Origin: Coriobacteriaceae bacterium
GTDB lineage: Bacteria > Actinomycetota > Coriobacteriia > Coriobacteriales > Coriobacteriaceae
Direction: 5' to 3'
Assembly (NCBI GenBank): GCA_902399975.1
Contig: CABOHA010000005.1
Span: forward strand, 1-64,000
Length of the DNA: 64,000 nt
The translations under genes and the position numbers were made by a program. Every line of letters starts with the position of its first letter. The first letter of the stretch is position 1. The notes beneath the pieces are model-generated. The model was not told where the DNA came from. It saw only the letters and a program-made list of their open reading frames with translations, and did not search any database. This document shows positions 24,405 through 32,340 of this stretch, piece by piece.

Positions 24405-26156
24405 ATGGAAACGATCATCAACGTCGACGATGTCTCGTTCTCCTATGGCACGCAGACCGAGCAGGCGCTCAGCCACATCTCACTCGGCGTGAACAAGGGA
24501 GATTTCATCGGCATCATCGGGTCCTCGGGCGCCGGCAAGTCCACGCTTGCCGCCTGCCTGTCGGGCGCCGTGCCCCACCACTACACCGGCACGTTCTTTG
24601 GGTCCGTCATGGTTGACGGCCACGACACCTGCGAAGCCTCGCTCACCGACGTATCGCAAATCGTCGGCAGTGTGCTGCAGGATATCGACACGCAGATGGT
24701 CGCTTCGGTCGTCGAGGACGAGATGCTCTTTGGCCTCGAGAACTTTGGCGTCCCCCATGACCAGATCGAGCAGCGCGTGAGCGAAACGCTCGAGACCGTC
24801 GGCATCAGCGACCTGCGCGACCGCGAGATCGCCACCCTCTCGGGCGGACAGAAGCAAAAGGTAGCCATCGCCGCCATCCTCGCCATGCGTCCGCGCGTCT
24901 TGGTTCTCGACGAGCCCACCGCGGCACTCGACCCTGCCAGCTCCACGCTGGTCTTCGAGACGCTGCGTGAGGCAAACCGCGCACTTGGAATCACCATCGT
25001 CGTCGTTGAGCAAAAGGTCGCCCTGCTCTCGGAGTACTGCAACCGCGTGCTCGTGCTCAACCATGGCGAAATCGCGCTGCAGGGCGAACCACACGAGGTC
25101 TTCGCGCATACCGACGAGCTCCGTGCCATCGGCGTCGACTGCCCTCGCGTCACGCGTATCTTCAATAGCCTCGAGGCCGATGGCCTGGTAAGCGGTACCC
25201 CTTGCTTGGATGTCGATGAGGCCGAGCGCCTGATTTCGGGCATCGTCGACCCCGCACGCGCGGCCAGCGAAGCCCAGGCGCCCGCCGGCTCCCCGCATGC
25301 ACCGTCGTTGCGCCCTCATGCCAAGGACGCCGAACCCGTACTCACCTTCGACCATGTTGAGTTTGCCTATCCCAATGGCGGCGCCGCCGTACACGACCTC
25401 AACCTGACGCTCTATCCCGGCGAGCTCGTGGGCATCGTCGGCCAAAACGGTGCCGGCAAGACCACGCTCACCAAGCTGCTCACAGGCCTGCTTAAGCCCG
25501 CCTCGGGCAGCGTGCGCGTCACGGGACTGGATACCGCAGCCGTTCCCACGAGCCGCATCGCCCGCGAAGTCGCAACCCTCTTCCAAAACCCCGACCGCCA
25601 GATCTGCAAGGATACCGTACTCGACGAGGTCGCTTTTGGCCTGGAGCTTGCCGGCATCGACCGTGCCGAGGCCCTGCGTCGCGCTCGACTCGTTATCGAC
25701 CGCTTTGGCCTGCCTGCCGATGAGGCACCTTTCTCGCTTTCGCGCGGCCAGCGACAAATGGTGGCGCTTGCCTCCGTCGTAGTTGTTGAGCCCAAGATCG
25801 TCGTGCTCGACGAGCCCACGAGCGGCCTTGATTACCGCGAGTGCATGACCGTCATGGAAACGGTGCGCACCATGGCCGAGCGCGGCTGCGCCGTTATCAT
25901 GGTCTGCCACGATATGGAAGTTGTTTCCGACTTTGCCGAGCGTATCGTAGTAATGGCCGACGGTCGCATCCTCGACCGCGGCCGCACGCACGAGCTATTC
26001 TCGAACATCGATCTCATGCGGCGTGCCTACGTGGAGCCTCCCCAGGTTATTGAACTCTCGCGCCGTCTGGCATCTTCCGTCTCGCCCGCTTTTGCGCAGG
26101 TGAGCGAGGTCACCGATGTCGTTCGCATTACCAAGGAGATGGTCCGCCGTGGTTAA
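24405..26156 (+). CDS. ECF transporter ATPase, two ABC domains fused (EcfA-A')
   Basis: A 583-residue protein with two complete ABC ATPase domains, the A and A' subunits of an energy-coupling factor transporter in one chain. Domain 1 (about 1-230) has IIGSSGAGKSTLAACL, the signature TLSGGQKQKVAIA and LVLDEPTAALD. Domain 2 (about 305-540) has IVGQNGAGKTTLTKLL, signature FSLSRGQRQMVALA and IVVLDEPTSGLD. The signature of domain 2 reads SRGQ in place of SGGQ. The linker is Ala/Pro-rich. The stop overlaps the T-component start. Substrate specificity comes from the S component upstream. Confidence 0.95.
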   Translation: METIINVDDVSFSYGTQTEQALSHISLGVNKGDFIGIIGSSGAGKSTLAACLSGAVPHHYTGTFFGSVMVDGHDTCEASLTDVSQIVGSVLQDIDTQMVASVVEDEMLFGLENFGVPHDQIEQRVSETLETVGISDLRDREIATLSGGQKQKVAIAAILAMRPRVLVLDEPTAALDPASSTLVFETLREANRALGITIVVVEQKVALLSEYCNRVLVLNHGEIALQGEPHEVFAHTDELRAIGVDCPRVTRIFNSLEADGLVSGTPCLDVDEAERLISGIVDPARAASEAQAPAGSPHAPSLRPHAKDAEPVLTFDHVEFAYPNGGAAVHDLNLTLYPGELVGIVGQNGAGKTTLTKLLTGLLKPASGSVRVTGLDTAAVPTSRIAREVATLFQNPDRQICKDTVLDEVAFGLELAGIDRAEALRRARLVIDRFGLPADEAPFSLSRGQRQMVALASVVVVEPKIVVLDEPTSGLDYRECMTVMETVRTMAERGCAVIMVCHDMEVVSDFAERIVVMADGRILDRGRTHELFSNIDLMRRAYVEPPQVIELSRRLASSVSPAFAQVSEVTDVVRITKEMVRRG

Positions 26157-26895
26157 CGTCATCGACTACATGCCGGGCGATACGCTGCTGCATCGCCTGA
26201 ACCCCGTCGTCAAACTGGGCCTCGCCGCCGCCATCATCGTCGGCATCTTCTTGTCCGACACCTACGTGGCGCTGCTGGGCTTTTTGGCACTCACCCTTGC
26301 GCTGGGCGCCTATGCCGGTGTCGTCGACCGTCTGTTCTCGCTGCTCAAGTTGCTGATTCCGCTCGCGCTTATCATGCTGGTGCTCCAGCTGGCCTTTATG
26401 CGCGATGGCAACGTTGTGTGGGGCTTTATCACCGACACGGGCCTCATCACAGGATCGAAGGCCTGTCTGCGCCTGCTGGGTGTGGCGTTACCGCTCATCC
26501 TCATGCTCATGGTGACCAAGCTCAACGACCTTGCCAACGCCTGCGTCGAGGTGCTGCACGTACCGTATCGCTATGCCTTCACCTTTACCACGGCGCTGCG
26601 CTTTGTGCCGGTGTTTGGTCAGGAGATGAACGCCATCATGGAAGCGCAGACCACGCGCGGCGTCGAGTACGACACCAAGAACCCTATCAAGAAGCTTAAG
26701 CTCATGTTGCCACTGTGTGTGCCGCTGCTCATCTCGAGCGTGGGCAAGACCGATGCCACGGCCTTGGCGGCAGAACAGCGCGGCTTCTATCTGCGCACGC
26801 GTGCGAGTTCGTATAAGCGCTACCCCATCAAAAGCCTGGATATCGCCGTACTCATCATCAGCATCGCCCTTATCTCCATCGGCTTCCTGTTCTAG
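26149..26895 (+). CDS. ECF transporter T component
   Basis: A 248-residue EcfT family transmembrane coupling protein. DTLLHRLNPVVKLGL is the typical start, followed by several membrane helices. The two coupling motifs that contact the ATPases are represented by AQTTRGVEY and AAEQRGFYLR. The GTG at 26149 overlaps the ATPase stop and follows AAGGAG; this gives translational coupling. With the S and A genes it makes a dedicated, not shared, ECF transporter. Confidence 0.93.
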   Translation: MVNVIDYMPGDTLLHRLNPVVKLGLAAAIIVGIFLSDTYVALLGFLALTLALGAYAGVVDRLFSLLKLLIPLALIMLVLQLAFMRDGNVVWGFITDTGLITGSKACLRLLGVALPLILMLMVTKLNDLANACVEVLHVPYRYAFTFTTALRFVPVFGQEMNAIMEAQTTRGVEYDTKNPIKKLKLMLPLCVPLLISSVGKTDATALAAEQRGFYLRTRASSYKRYPIKSLDIAVLIISIALISIGFLF

Positions 26896-26922
26896 CAATC
26901 GCTGGCAGCAACCGGCAAATGC

Positions 26923-26965
26923 AAAAGGCCTCGGCTCGCACCAAACGAGCCGAGGCCTTTACTGT
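26923..26965 (+). terminator. Terminator of the ECF operon
   Basis: A perfect 15-bp stem (26924-26938 with 26946-26960) is followed by a short T-rich stretch. Confidence 0.88.
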
Positions 26966-26978
26966 TTTCCCAGATAAA

Positions 26979-27013
26979 ACCTGCCAAAATAAACCTGTCC
27001 CTTTTTGGCAGGT
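26979..27013 (-). repeat. Hairpin repeat with GGGACAGGTTT loop (copy A)
   Basis: An 11-bp stem (26979-26989 with 27003-27013) holds a loop that reads AGGGACAGGTTTA on the minus strand, the sense of the racemase gene ending at 27020. Five related hairpins occur in this window. Confidence 0.75.
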
Positions 27014-27019
27014 CGAGGG

Positions 27020-27766
27020 TTATAGGCGGTAGAGGGCGCCGCTGCGGATGATGGACTCGCGTACCAGGACATCCATCGCATCAAGGGTGATCTCGGGCAT
27101 CTCACGATACTTCTGCAGCACCGAAAGCTCCGTGCAGGCCAGGATGACGCGGTCGCAGCCGCTACGGGCGAACTCCCACATCACGCGGTCGAACTTATCC
27201 ATATCGGGCTCGCGCCCGGCCTTCACATCATCGTAGATGAGCGACATCACGTCGGCCTGACGCTTCTCACTGGGATAGACGACCTCAACGCCCGCTGCCT
27301 CGCACTCGCGCCCATAGACGCCGGCGCCCACGGTACCGTCGGTGCCCATGATGCCAATCTTGTGCACCGGCTCGGTCGGCATACTCAGGTTGGGGTCGAA
27401 CTCGCACTCCCCCATCACCGCACCCGCCAGGGCATAGCGAACCGACTCGCGCGGCATATGGATAATCGGCACCTTGGTAAACGACTGAATCTGATCGTAG
27501 AAGTAGTGCGATGTGTTACAGGGAATCGCTATGTGCGCGCAGCCCAGCGACTCGAGTGCTTGGGCACACTCCTTCATGGTCGCCAGCAGCTCGGTATGCT
27601 CACCGGTCTTGATGGCCAGCGTGCGGTCGGGCATGGTCGACTTGGAAAGCACCACCATGTCGATATGCTCCTGGTCGCACGTAGCCGCCGTATGGCGTAC
27701 TACCTGGTCGTAGTAATACGACGTGGCCTCGGCGCCCATGCCGCCGATAACTCCCAGCTTTTCCAT
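27020..27766 (-). CDS. Aspartate/glutamate racemase family protein
   Basis: A 248-residue cofactor-independent racemase. LGVIGGMGAEATSYYYDQV is the N-terminal aspartate-racemase block. The two catalytic cysteines are expected in IPCNTSHYFYD and VILACTELSVL. Aspartate is the likely substrate, because the gene follows a D-aspartate-ligase-like ATP-grasp gene on the same strand. ATG 27766 has AAGGAGG upstream. An intercistronic hairpin (27812-27842) lies between the two genes. Confidence 0.88.
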   Translation of the reverse strand: MEKLGVIGGMGAEATSYYYDQVVRHTAATCDQEHIDMVVLSKSTMPDRTLAIKTGEHTELLATMKECAQALESLGCAHIAIPCNTSHYFYDQIQSFTKVPIIHMPRESVRYALAGAVMGECEFDPNLSMPTEPVHKIGIMGTDGTVGAGVYGRECEAAGVEVVYPSEKRQADVMSLIYDDVKAGREPDMDKFDRVMWEFARSGCDRVILACTELSVLQKYREMPEITLDAMDVLVRESIIRSGALYRL

Positions 27767-27811
27767 CGCCGCCTCCTTGGTGACGCCCACGCAATTGCGC
27801 GTATCATACCC

Positions 27812-27842
27812 GCGCCCGCCCGATACATACCGGACGGGCGCC
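27812..27842 (-). other. Intercistronic hairpin between ligase and racemase genes
   Basis: GCGCCCGCCCG (27812-27822) pairs with 27831-27841 with one mismatch. There is no T run, so it may stabilise or partly terminate the operon mRNA. Confidence 0.5.
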
Positions 27843-27850
27843 ACGCTCGT

Positions 27851-29107
27851 CTACTTGTAATACGTCTTGAACAGCTTATAGTGACGCAGTTTGGTGTGCC
27901 ACATGCGCAACCAGCGGTTAAAGACAAAGTCTCCCTTCATAAACGAGGGATCGGCGCCCTTGCCCTCCTTGGCAAGACGATGCACCTTCGCGCGCAGCTC
28001 GGGAGCCTTGACGTACTTGTCGACGACGCCCATGGGAACGACCATCCACAGCGCCTCGTCCTTCGCCGTCACAAACTCCGGCTCAAACGGGCGGTTATAG
28101 ACGTACTCATCCACCACGTACTTGGCAACGTTAAAGCCGCTGTTGGTTACGTAGTAGTTGCTGCGGCCCTGACGGGTGTTAAAGTCAAAGAACTTAAACG
28201 AGCCATCGCGCTCGTCATACTTGACGTCAAAGTTGGAATAGCCCACAAAGTGAAGGTCCTCGAGCAGCTTGCGCACGCCACTCATAAGCTCATCATTGGG
28301 CTCGGTGATGATGCAGGCGTGATTACCGACGCCATGGGGCTGATGCTCCTCGAGCAGCACGTGACCAAGGCACATCATGCGAACCTTGCCGTTGCGGTCA
28401 GAATAGCTGGTGAGCACGCGCATGTACTCGTCGTTGCCGGGCACGCGATCCTGCAAAATCAGGTCATCGGTGTAGCCACTGGCATAGGAATCGCGGATAA
28501 CCTGCTCCAGCTCGGCGCGGTCGGCAATCTCATAAGCCTTCTTCTGACCCTCGAACTCATGCTGCCACCACATGATGCCGTCGGAAGGCTTCAGGATCAT
28601 CGGGTAGGGAAAGTCGATCTGGTCGAGCACCTCGGCGGGAGCCTCACCCTGAGCGTTGAGCATCGCCATGGTAAAGGTAAACGTATGCGGATAGGGCACA
28701 CCGTGCTTCTCGCACAGCTCGTAGAAGATCTCCTTCTTCTGGCACTGCTCAAGCATGCTATAGGGCGCGTAAGGCGCAACGATGTTATCCGCCAGCTCGT
28801 TGGCATCCTTGGCCTGGGCCACCAGGGCAACATAGTTATCGCCGCAGCCCATCAGGACAATCGTCTTTTCGGCATGTGCCCGAGCGATACCGTTGACGGT
28901 CTTAAGCATCACGGGCATGGTGTCGATATCCACGTTAGGCGTGTAGTCGATAATCTGGCTGCGATACGCAGGGCCCGTCTGATACTTGCCAAAGACCAGG
29001 CTCTTGACCTGATACTCCTCGTAGAAGGCGCGCGCCACCGAATACGCGTTGATGTCGCCGCCGAGCAGCACGGGAATAAACTCGCGCTCTGTAAACTGCA
29101 ATGCCAT
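27851..29107 (-). CDS. ATP-grasp carboxylate-amine ligase, probable D-aspartate ligase
   Basis: A 418-residue ATP-grasp protein. IPVLLGGDINAYSVARAF at the N-terminus, PMILKPSDGIMWW for nucleotide binding, ILQDRVPGNDEYMRVLTSY, and FFDFNTRQGRSNYYV with the metal-binding acid and asparagine are the recognisable parts. This pattern matches ligases of the Enterococcus faecium Asl type, which add D-aspartate to the side chain of peptidoglycan precursors. An aspartate racemase gene follows directly, as in the enterococcal operon, which strengthens the call. The acceptor (Lys or Orn) cannot be read from sequence. AGGAAG precedes ATG 29107. Confidence 0.82.
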   Translation of the reverse strand: MALQFTEREFIPVLLGGDINAYSVARAFYEEYQVKSLVFGKYQTGPAYRSQIIDYTPNVDIDTMPVMLKTVNGIARAHAEKTIVLMGCGDNYVALVAQAKDANELADNIVAPYAPYSMLEQCQKKEIFYELCEKHGVPYPHTFTFTMAMLNAQGEAPAEVLDQIDFPYPMILKPSDGIMWWQHEFEGQKKAYEIADRAELEQVIRDSYASGYTDDLILQDRVPGNDEYMRVLTSYSDRNGKVRMMCLGHVLLEEHQPHGVGNHACIITEPNDELMSGVRKLLEDLHFVGYSNFDVKYDERDGSFKFFDFNTRQGRSNYYVTNSGFNVAKYVVDEYVYNRPFEPEFVTAKDEALWMVVPMGVVDKYVKAPELRAKVHRLAKEGKGADPSFMKGDFVFNRWLRMWHTKLRHYKLFKTYYK

Positions 29108-29500
29108 GGAAACTTCCTATCATGAACTGCCCACACGACGGGCGGTCTTTGTGCAACTGATTTATTCTAGCGTGCCGAGCCGCCGGCACCCAAAGCTCCA
29201 CCGTATCTATGGCAATCGGCGTAATTATCCAGCATGAAGGCCAAGCTCACCGCGATGGGACCTTGTAGTTGCAAAACCCCACGTGAGGGCAACTTTTACA
29301 GCCAAAACCCTCACAAACAGGGTGCCGTAACGTTAAAGTTGAACTCTATGGTTTCTCAACAATTCACCATTCCCGCAGGTCAAGGCCAAAGCCTCAAGTT
29401 CAACTTGACCCTTTAGAACCTTTAAGGTTCAAGTTGAGGTCGAAAGCAGTAGTAGAATACACCTCGACCAATAACCTACGATTGATTGCAGAGGGACTGG
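29108..29500. other. Intergenic region with inverted repeats
   Basis: This divergent gap holds several related repeats: AAGTTGAACT (29336-29345) is the inverted partner of 29397-29406, CAAGTTCAACTTG (29395-29407) is itself a palindrome, and AACCTTTAAGGTT (29417-29429) is followed by CAAGTTGAGG. They may be operators of the secreted protein gene. A TAGAAT box near 29453 is a possible -10. No gene is seen. Confidence 0.45.
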
Positions 29501-30634
29501 ATGCAGCATTCGAACCATCGCACCGCAGCGCTCATCGCGTCGAAGCCGGCTCGTATCATCACGAGCGCCGCGCTCGCCGTCGCGCTGACGGCCACGCCGA
29601 TGCTCTCCCCCGTCGCGGCCTATGCCGCCTCGCAGGCAACGCAGGATCAGCTTTCCGCCGCCCAGAAAAAAATCGAGGACGCTACGAGCGCCTACAACGA
29701 CGCCCGTACCAAGCTCGAGGATCTGCAAAAGCAGATCGACTCCAATGAGGCGAACATCGATAAGATTGAGGCCGAGCTACCCGAGCAGCAGGCCAAGGCA
29801 AGCTCCGCCATGCGCGATCTGTATAAGTACCAGAAGGGCACCAGCCCCATCGTGAGCTTCCTGGTGAACACGCAGAGCTTGGGTGACTTTATCACCACCT
29901 GCAAATACACCAACCAGATTACGAGCTCGAGCGTCGACGAGATCGAAGAGCTTAACAAGATGCAGACCGAGCTCGAGCAGAACAAAACCGAGCTCGATCA
30001 GGCCAAGTCTCAGCTCGAGGGCGAGCAAAAGAATGCCGAGGACGCACTGGCCCAGGCACAGCAGCTTCGCAACGAGGCGCAGGCAAAGGCCGAGCAGGAA
30101 AATGCCGCCGAACTGGCTAAGCTCGAGGCCGACAAAGCCGCTGCCGCCGAGAAGCTCGCGGGCACCGGCGTGAGTGGCAATAACTCCAACAGTCAGGCCA
30201 CCAACTCCAACACCACCATCGACACCACGGTGAACAACTCCAACAGTGGCAATTCCGATTACGACTCGTTCATTAACGAGTGGACGAGCCGCATCGACAA
30301 CTACCTCGCCGGCTCCCCCATGGCAGGCCAGGGCTATAACTTTGCCGTCGCCGCCTGGAATACCGGCGTCGATCCCCGTTGGTCCCCCGCCATCGCCTGC
30401 ATCGAGAGCAGCAAAGGCCTCTATTGCGCCGGCTCCTATAACGCCTGGGGCTGGAGTGCCCGCGGCGGTGGTTGGCGTAGCTTTGGCAGCTGGAGCGAGG
30501 GTGTCTCCGCCCACGTTGCCTACCTGGGCGCCAACTATGGCTCCACGCTTACCCCGGCAGCCGCCAAGAAGTACTGCCCGCCCACGTGGCAGGACTGGTA
30601 CAACAAGGTCGCCGGCCAGATGAACCGTATTTAA
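29501..30634 (+). CDS. Secreted coiled-coil protein with lysozyme-like C-terminal domain
   Basis: A 377-residue exported protein. A long signal peptide (to about residue 47, ending AAYAAS) is followed by a charged coiled coil (about 48-230) resembling the N-terminal domains of NlpC/P60 and EnvC-type hydrolases. Next is an Asn/Ser/Thr linker, then a globular domain (about 265-377) with WSPAIACIESSKGLYC and NAWGWSARGGGWRSFGSW. That last block resembles glucosaminidase or transglycosylase folds, with the glutamate of IESS a candidate catalytic residue. A role in cell-wall cutting or separation is inferred. ATG 29501 follows GAGGGA. It is divergent from the D-aspartate ligase gene. Part of its 3' end is duplicated at 32232-32309. 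Confidence 0.82.
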   Translation: MQHSNHRTAALIASKPARIITSAALAVALTATPMLSPVAAYAASQATQDQLSAAQKKIEDATSAYNDARTKLEDLQKQIDSNEANIDKIEAELPEQQAKASSAMRDLYKYQKGTSPIVSFLVNTQSLGDFITTCKYTNQITSSSVDEIEELNKMQTELEQNKTELDQAKSQLEGEQKNAEDALAQAQQLRNEAQAKAEQENAAELAKLEADKAAAAEKLAGTGVSGNNSNSQATNSNTTIDTTVNNSNSGNSDYDSFINEWTSRIDNYLAGSPMAGQGYNFAVAAWNTGVDPRWSPAIACIESSKGLYCAGSYNAWGWSARGGGWRSFGSWSEGVSAHVAYLGANYGSTLTPAAAKKYCPPTWQDWYNKVAGQMNRI

Positions 30635-30644
30635 GTGCAACTGC

Positions 30645-30670
30645 AAGGGGCCCCAAACGGGACCCCTTTT
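30645..30670 (+). terminator. Terminator of the secreted coiled-coil gene
   Basis: AAGGGGCCC pairs with GGG-A-CCCCTT (one bulged A), loop CAAAC region, followed by four T. Confidence 0.8.
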
Positions 30671-30775
30671 CTTTGGCCTTGCTAGACCAGAATTGGCATG
30701 CAGGCATAAGTGAGTGTTGGAAAAGTCGCTTGAGACTGAAACCCCTTCCGAAGGCAAGGTGATCCCACCACAACG

Positions 30776-32041
30776 TTATGGCGCGAGTGTGTCAACGGGA
30801 GCAACGATGATGCCATCGGGCGTTGTATGAACCGGCATGCCGAACCCAATGATGATGAGTTTTGCCACAGGCGGCTTCTCGCCACGCTCGACCAGCTTTC
30901 GCTCCAGCCGAAGCAGATTTGCAGATGCCTCGGGGATTTGAGGGCTTCCAAGCTTCACCTCCACGGCAATCCAAGTTCCATCGCGCCTGTGGATAACTGC
31001 GTCAACCTCGAGATCGTCGGCATCGTGGTAATGGGACACCAACGAGTCATTTGCGGCGGCGTAAACCTTGAGGTCATGCAGGACGAGGGATTCGAAAAGC
31101 AACCCCAGTGTCTTCGGGTCAGATGCCAACGACTCCGGATTTGCTCCGAGCAGCGCAACGGCAAGCGAAGGATCGGCGAGATGCCTCTTCGCCCCCTGCC
31201 GCAGCTTCACCGGAGACCTGAGCGCTGGATGCCAAGCGGGGATATCGTCGACGATATTGATTCGTCTCAGGGCGTCCATGTATCTGGAGACCGAGTTCTT
31301 CGAAACGCCGGTACCGATATCTTTGTCAATAGACTTTGAGCCAGCAAGCGTCGACTCATTCCGCGCTAGCGATGCCAAAAGAGACCTGACCTTGACCGGA
31401 TCGCGCTTAACGCCATCAGTTCTAGAAACATCCGATTCGCATACGCCATCAACATAGGCAGCGGCTATCTGCATGGCATCGTCAGTCGTTTTCCCCATCG
31501 CCTGAGGCCAACCGCCACGACACAGCAAATCGGCGATTCCGGCGATGCCGGAGATTGACCCGACAGCCTGCTTGGCAGGGTAACCGGAAAGAAGCGTTCC
31601 AATCGAAACCGCGCCAGAAGAAACGCCAAGCTCGAACATCGTCATGGTGTCCATTCGCAACCTAGCTATTCGTCCAACGCCGCTATGCATCGGCTGCATC
31701 GAATCCCGAGGCGTTGCTGAACCCGTAAGAATAAACTGACCGGATTCTCCCCTCCTTGCATCGCACTCGAAACGCACGGCATCCCACAGCTTCGGCTCTT
31801 CCTGCCATTCATCGATGAGCCTGGGAGATAGCCCTGCTAATGCTTGTGCCGGATCGATCCGTGCCAGCTGGAGAGCGGAAAAATTTCCAGCCGGATCGGA
31901 AAGAGACAAGGATGAATTAGCAAAACGACTAGCCGAAGTAGTCTTTCCGCACCACTTTGGACCCTGAATGAGGACCGCACCGAAGATATTGAGATTACGG
32001 CTGATTGCCTTATCGATGCATCTATCTACATACCTATCCAC
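30776..32041 (-). CDS. AAA ATPase with DUF4143 domain
   Basis: A 421-residue protein of the AAA_14/DUF4143 family. The Walker A is LIQGPKWCGKTTSA, the Walker B region is RLIDEWQE, and FILTGSATP follows. The C-terminal DUF4143 part ends in a restriction-endonuclease-like block (DDLEVDAVIHRRDGTWIAVEVKLGS) with the D, E and K of a PD-(D/E)xK site. Such proteins are common, often mobile and poorly understood. GC is lower than that of its neighbours. The gene is bracketed by a duplicated 3' end of the preceding gene, and four 23-bp direct repeats lie just upstream. Confidence 0.87.
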   Translation of the reverse strand: MDRYVDRCIDKAISRNLNIFGAVLIQGPKWCGKTTSASRFANSSLSLSDPAGNFSALQLARIDPAQALAGLSPRLIDEWQEEPKLWDAVRFECDARRGESGQFILTGSATPRDSMQPMHSGVGRIARLRMDTMTMFELGVSSGAVSIGTLLSGYPAKQAVGSISGIAGIADLLCRGGWPQAMGKTTDDAMQIAAAYVDGVCESDVSRTDGVKRDPVKVRSLLASLARNESTLAGSKSIDKDIGTGVSKNSVSRYMDALRRINIVDDIPAWHPALRSPVKLRQGAKRHLADPSLAVALLGANPESLASDPKTLGLLFESLVLHDLKVYAAANDSLVSHYHDADDLEVDAVIHRRDGTWIAVEVKLGSPQIPEASANLLRLERKLVERGEKPPVAKLIIIGFGMPVHTTPDGIIVAPVDTLAP

Positions 32042-32087
32042 ACGGCCTCCTTCTTGACTTACCCATATTAGGTATTTTACCAGCTGT

Positions 32088-32179
32088 GTGGTGACGATTG
32101 ACGGTAATTTGTGGTGAGGATTGATGGCGAATTATGGTGACAATTGACGGAATTCTGTGGTGACAATTGACGGCGCTTC
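32088..32179. repeat. Four 23-bp direct repeats (iteron-like)
   Basis: Degenerate units begin at 32088, 32111, 32134 and 32157, exactly 23 bp apart. The consensus is GTGGTGACAATTGACGG plus about six variable bases. They lie 47 bases upstream of the DUF4143 ATPase gene, which is read away from them on the minus strand. Confidence 0.85.
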
Positions 32180-32231
32180 GAAGCACGGAGCAATTTAACC
32201 GTCACAACACCTATGGCGATGGGCACTCGCC

Positions 32232-32309
32232 CCGCCCACGAGGCAGGACTGGTACAACAAGGTTGCAACCAGATGAACCGCATTTAAGCGCTACTGCAAA
32301 GGGCCCCAA
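32232..32309 (+). pseudogene. Duplicated 3' end of the secreted coiled-coil gene
   Basis: About 78 bases match 30578-30655 with few changes: the codons for the last residues (QDWYNKV...QMNR), the stop codon and the start of the terminator. There is no upstream homology, so it is a remnant. It and its parent form direct repeats around the DUF4143 gene. Confidence 0.8.
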
Positions 32310-32330
32310 TCGGGGCCCTTTGCAGTAGCG
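32289..32330. terminator. Perfect 19-bp hairpin, probably bidirectional terminator
   Basis: 32289-32307 pairs perfectly with 32312-32330 around the loop AATC. It belongs to the duplicated 3' end and lies 11 bases after the kinase stop on the other strand. Confidence 0.65.
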
Positions 32331-32340
32331 GTACATTGCA

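Noticed and set aside
32088..32179. CRISPR array
   Set aside because: The repeats are contiguous 23-bp units without unique spacers, and there are no cas genes.
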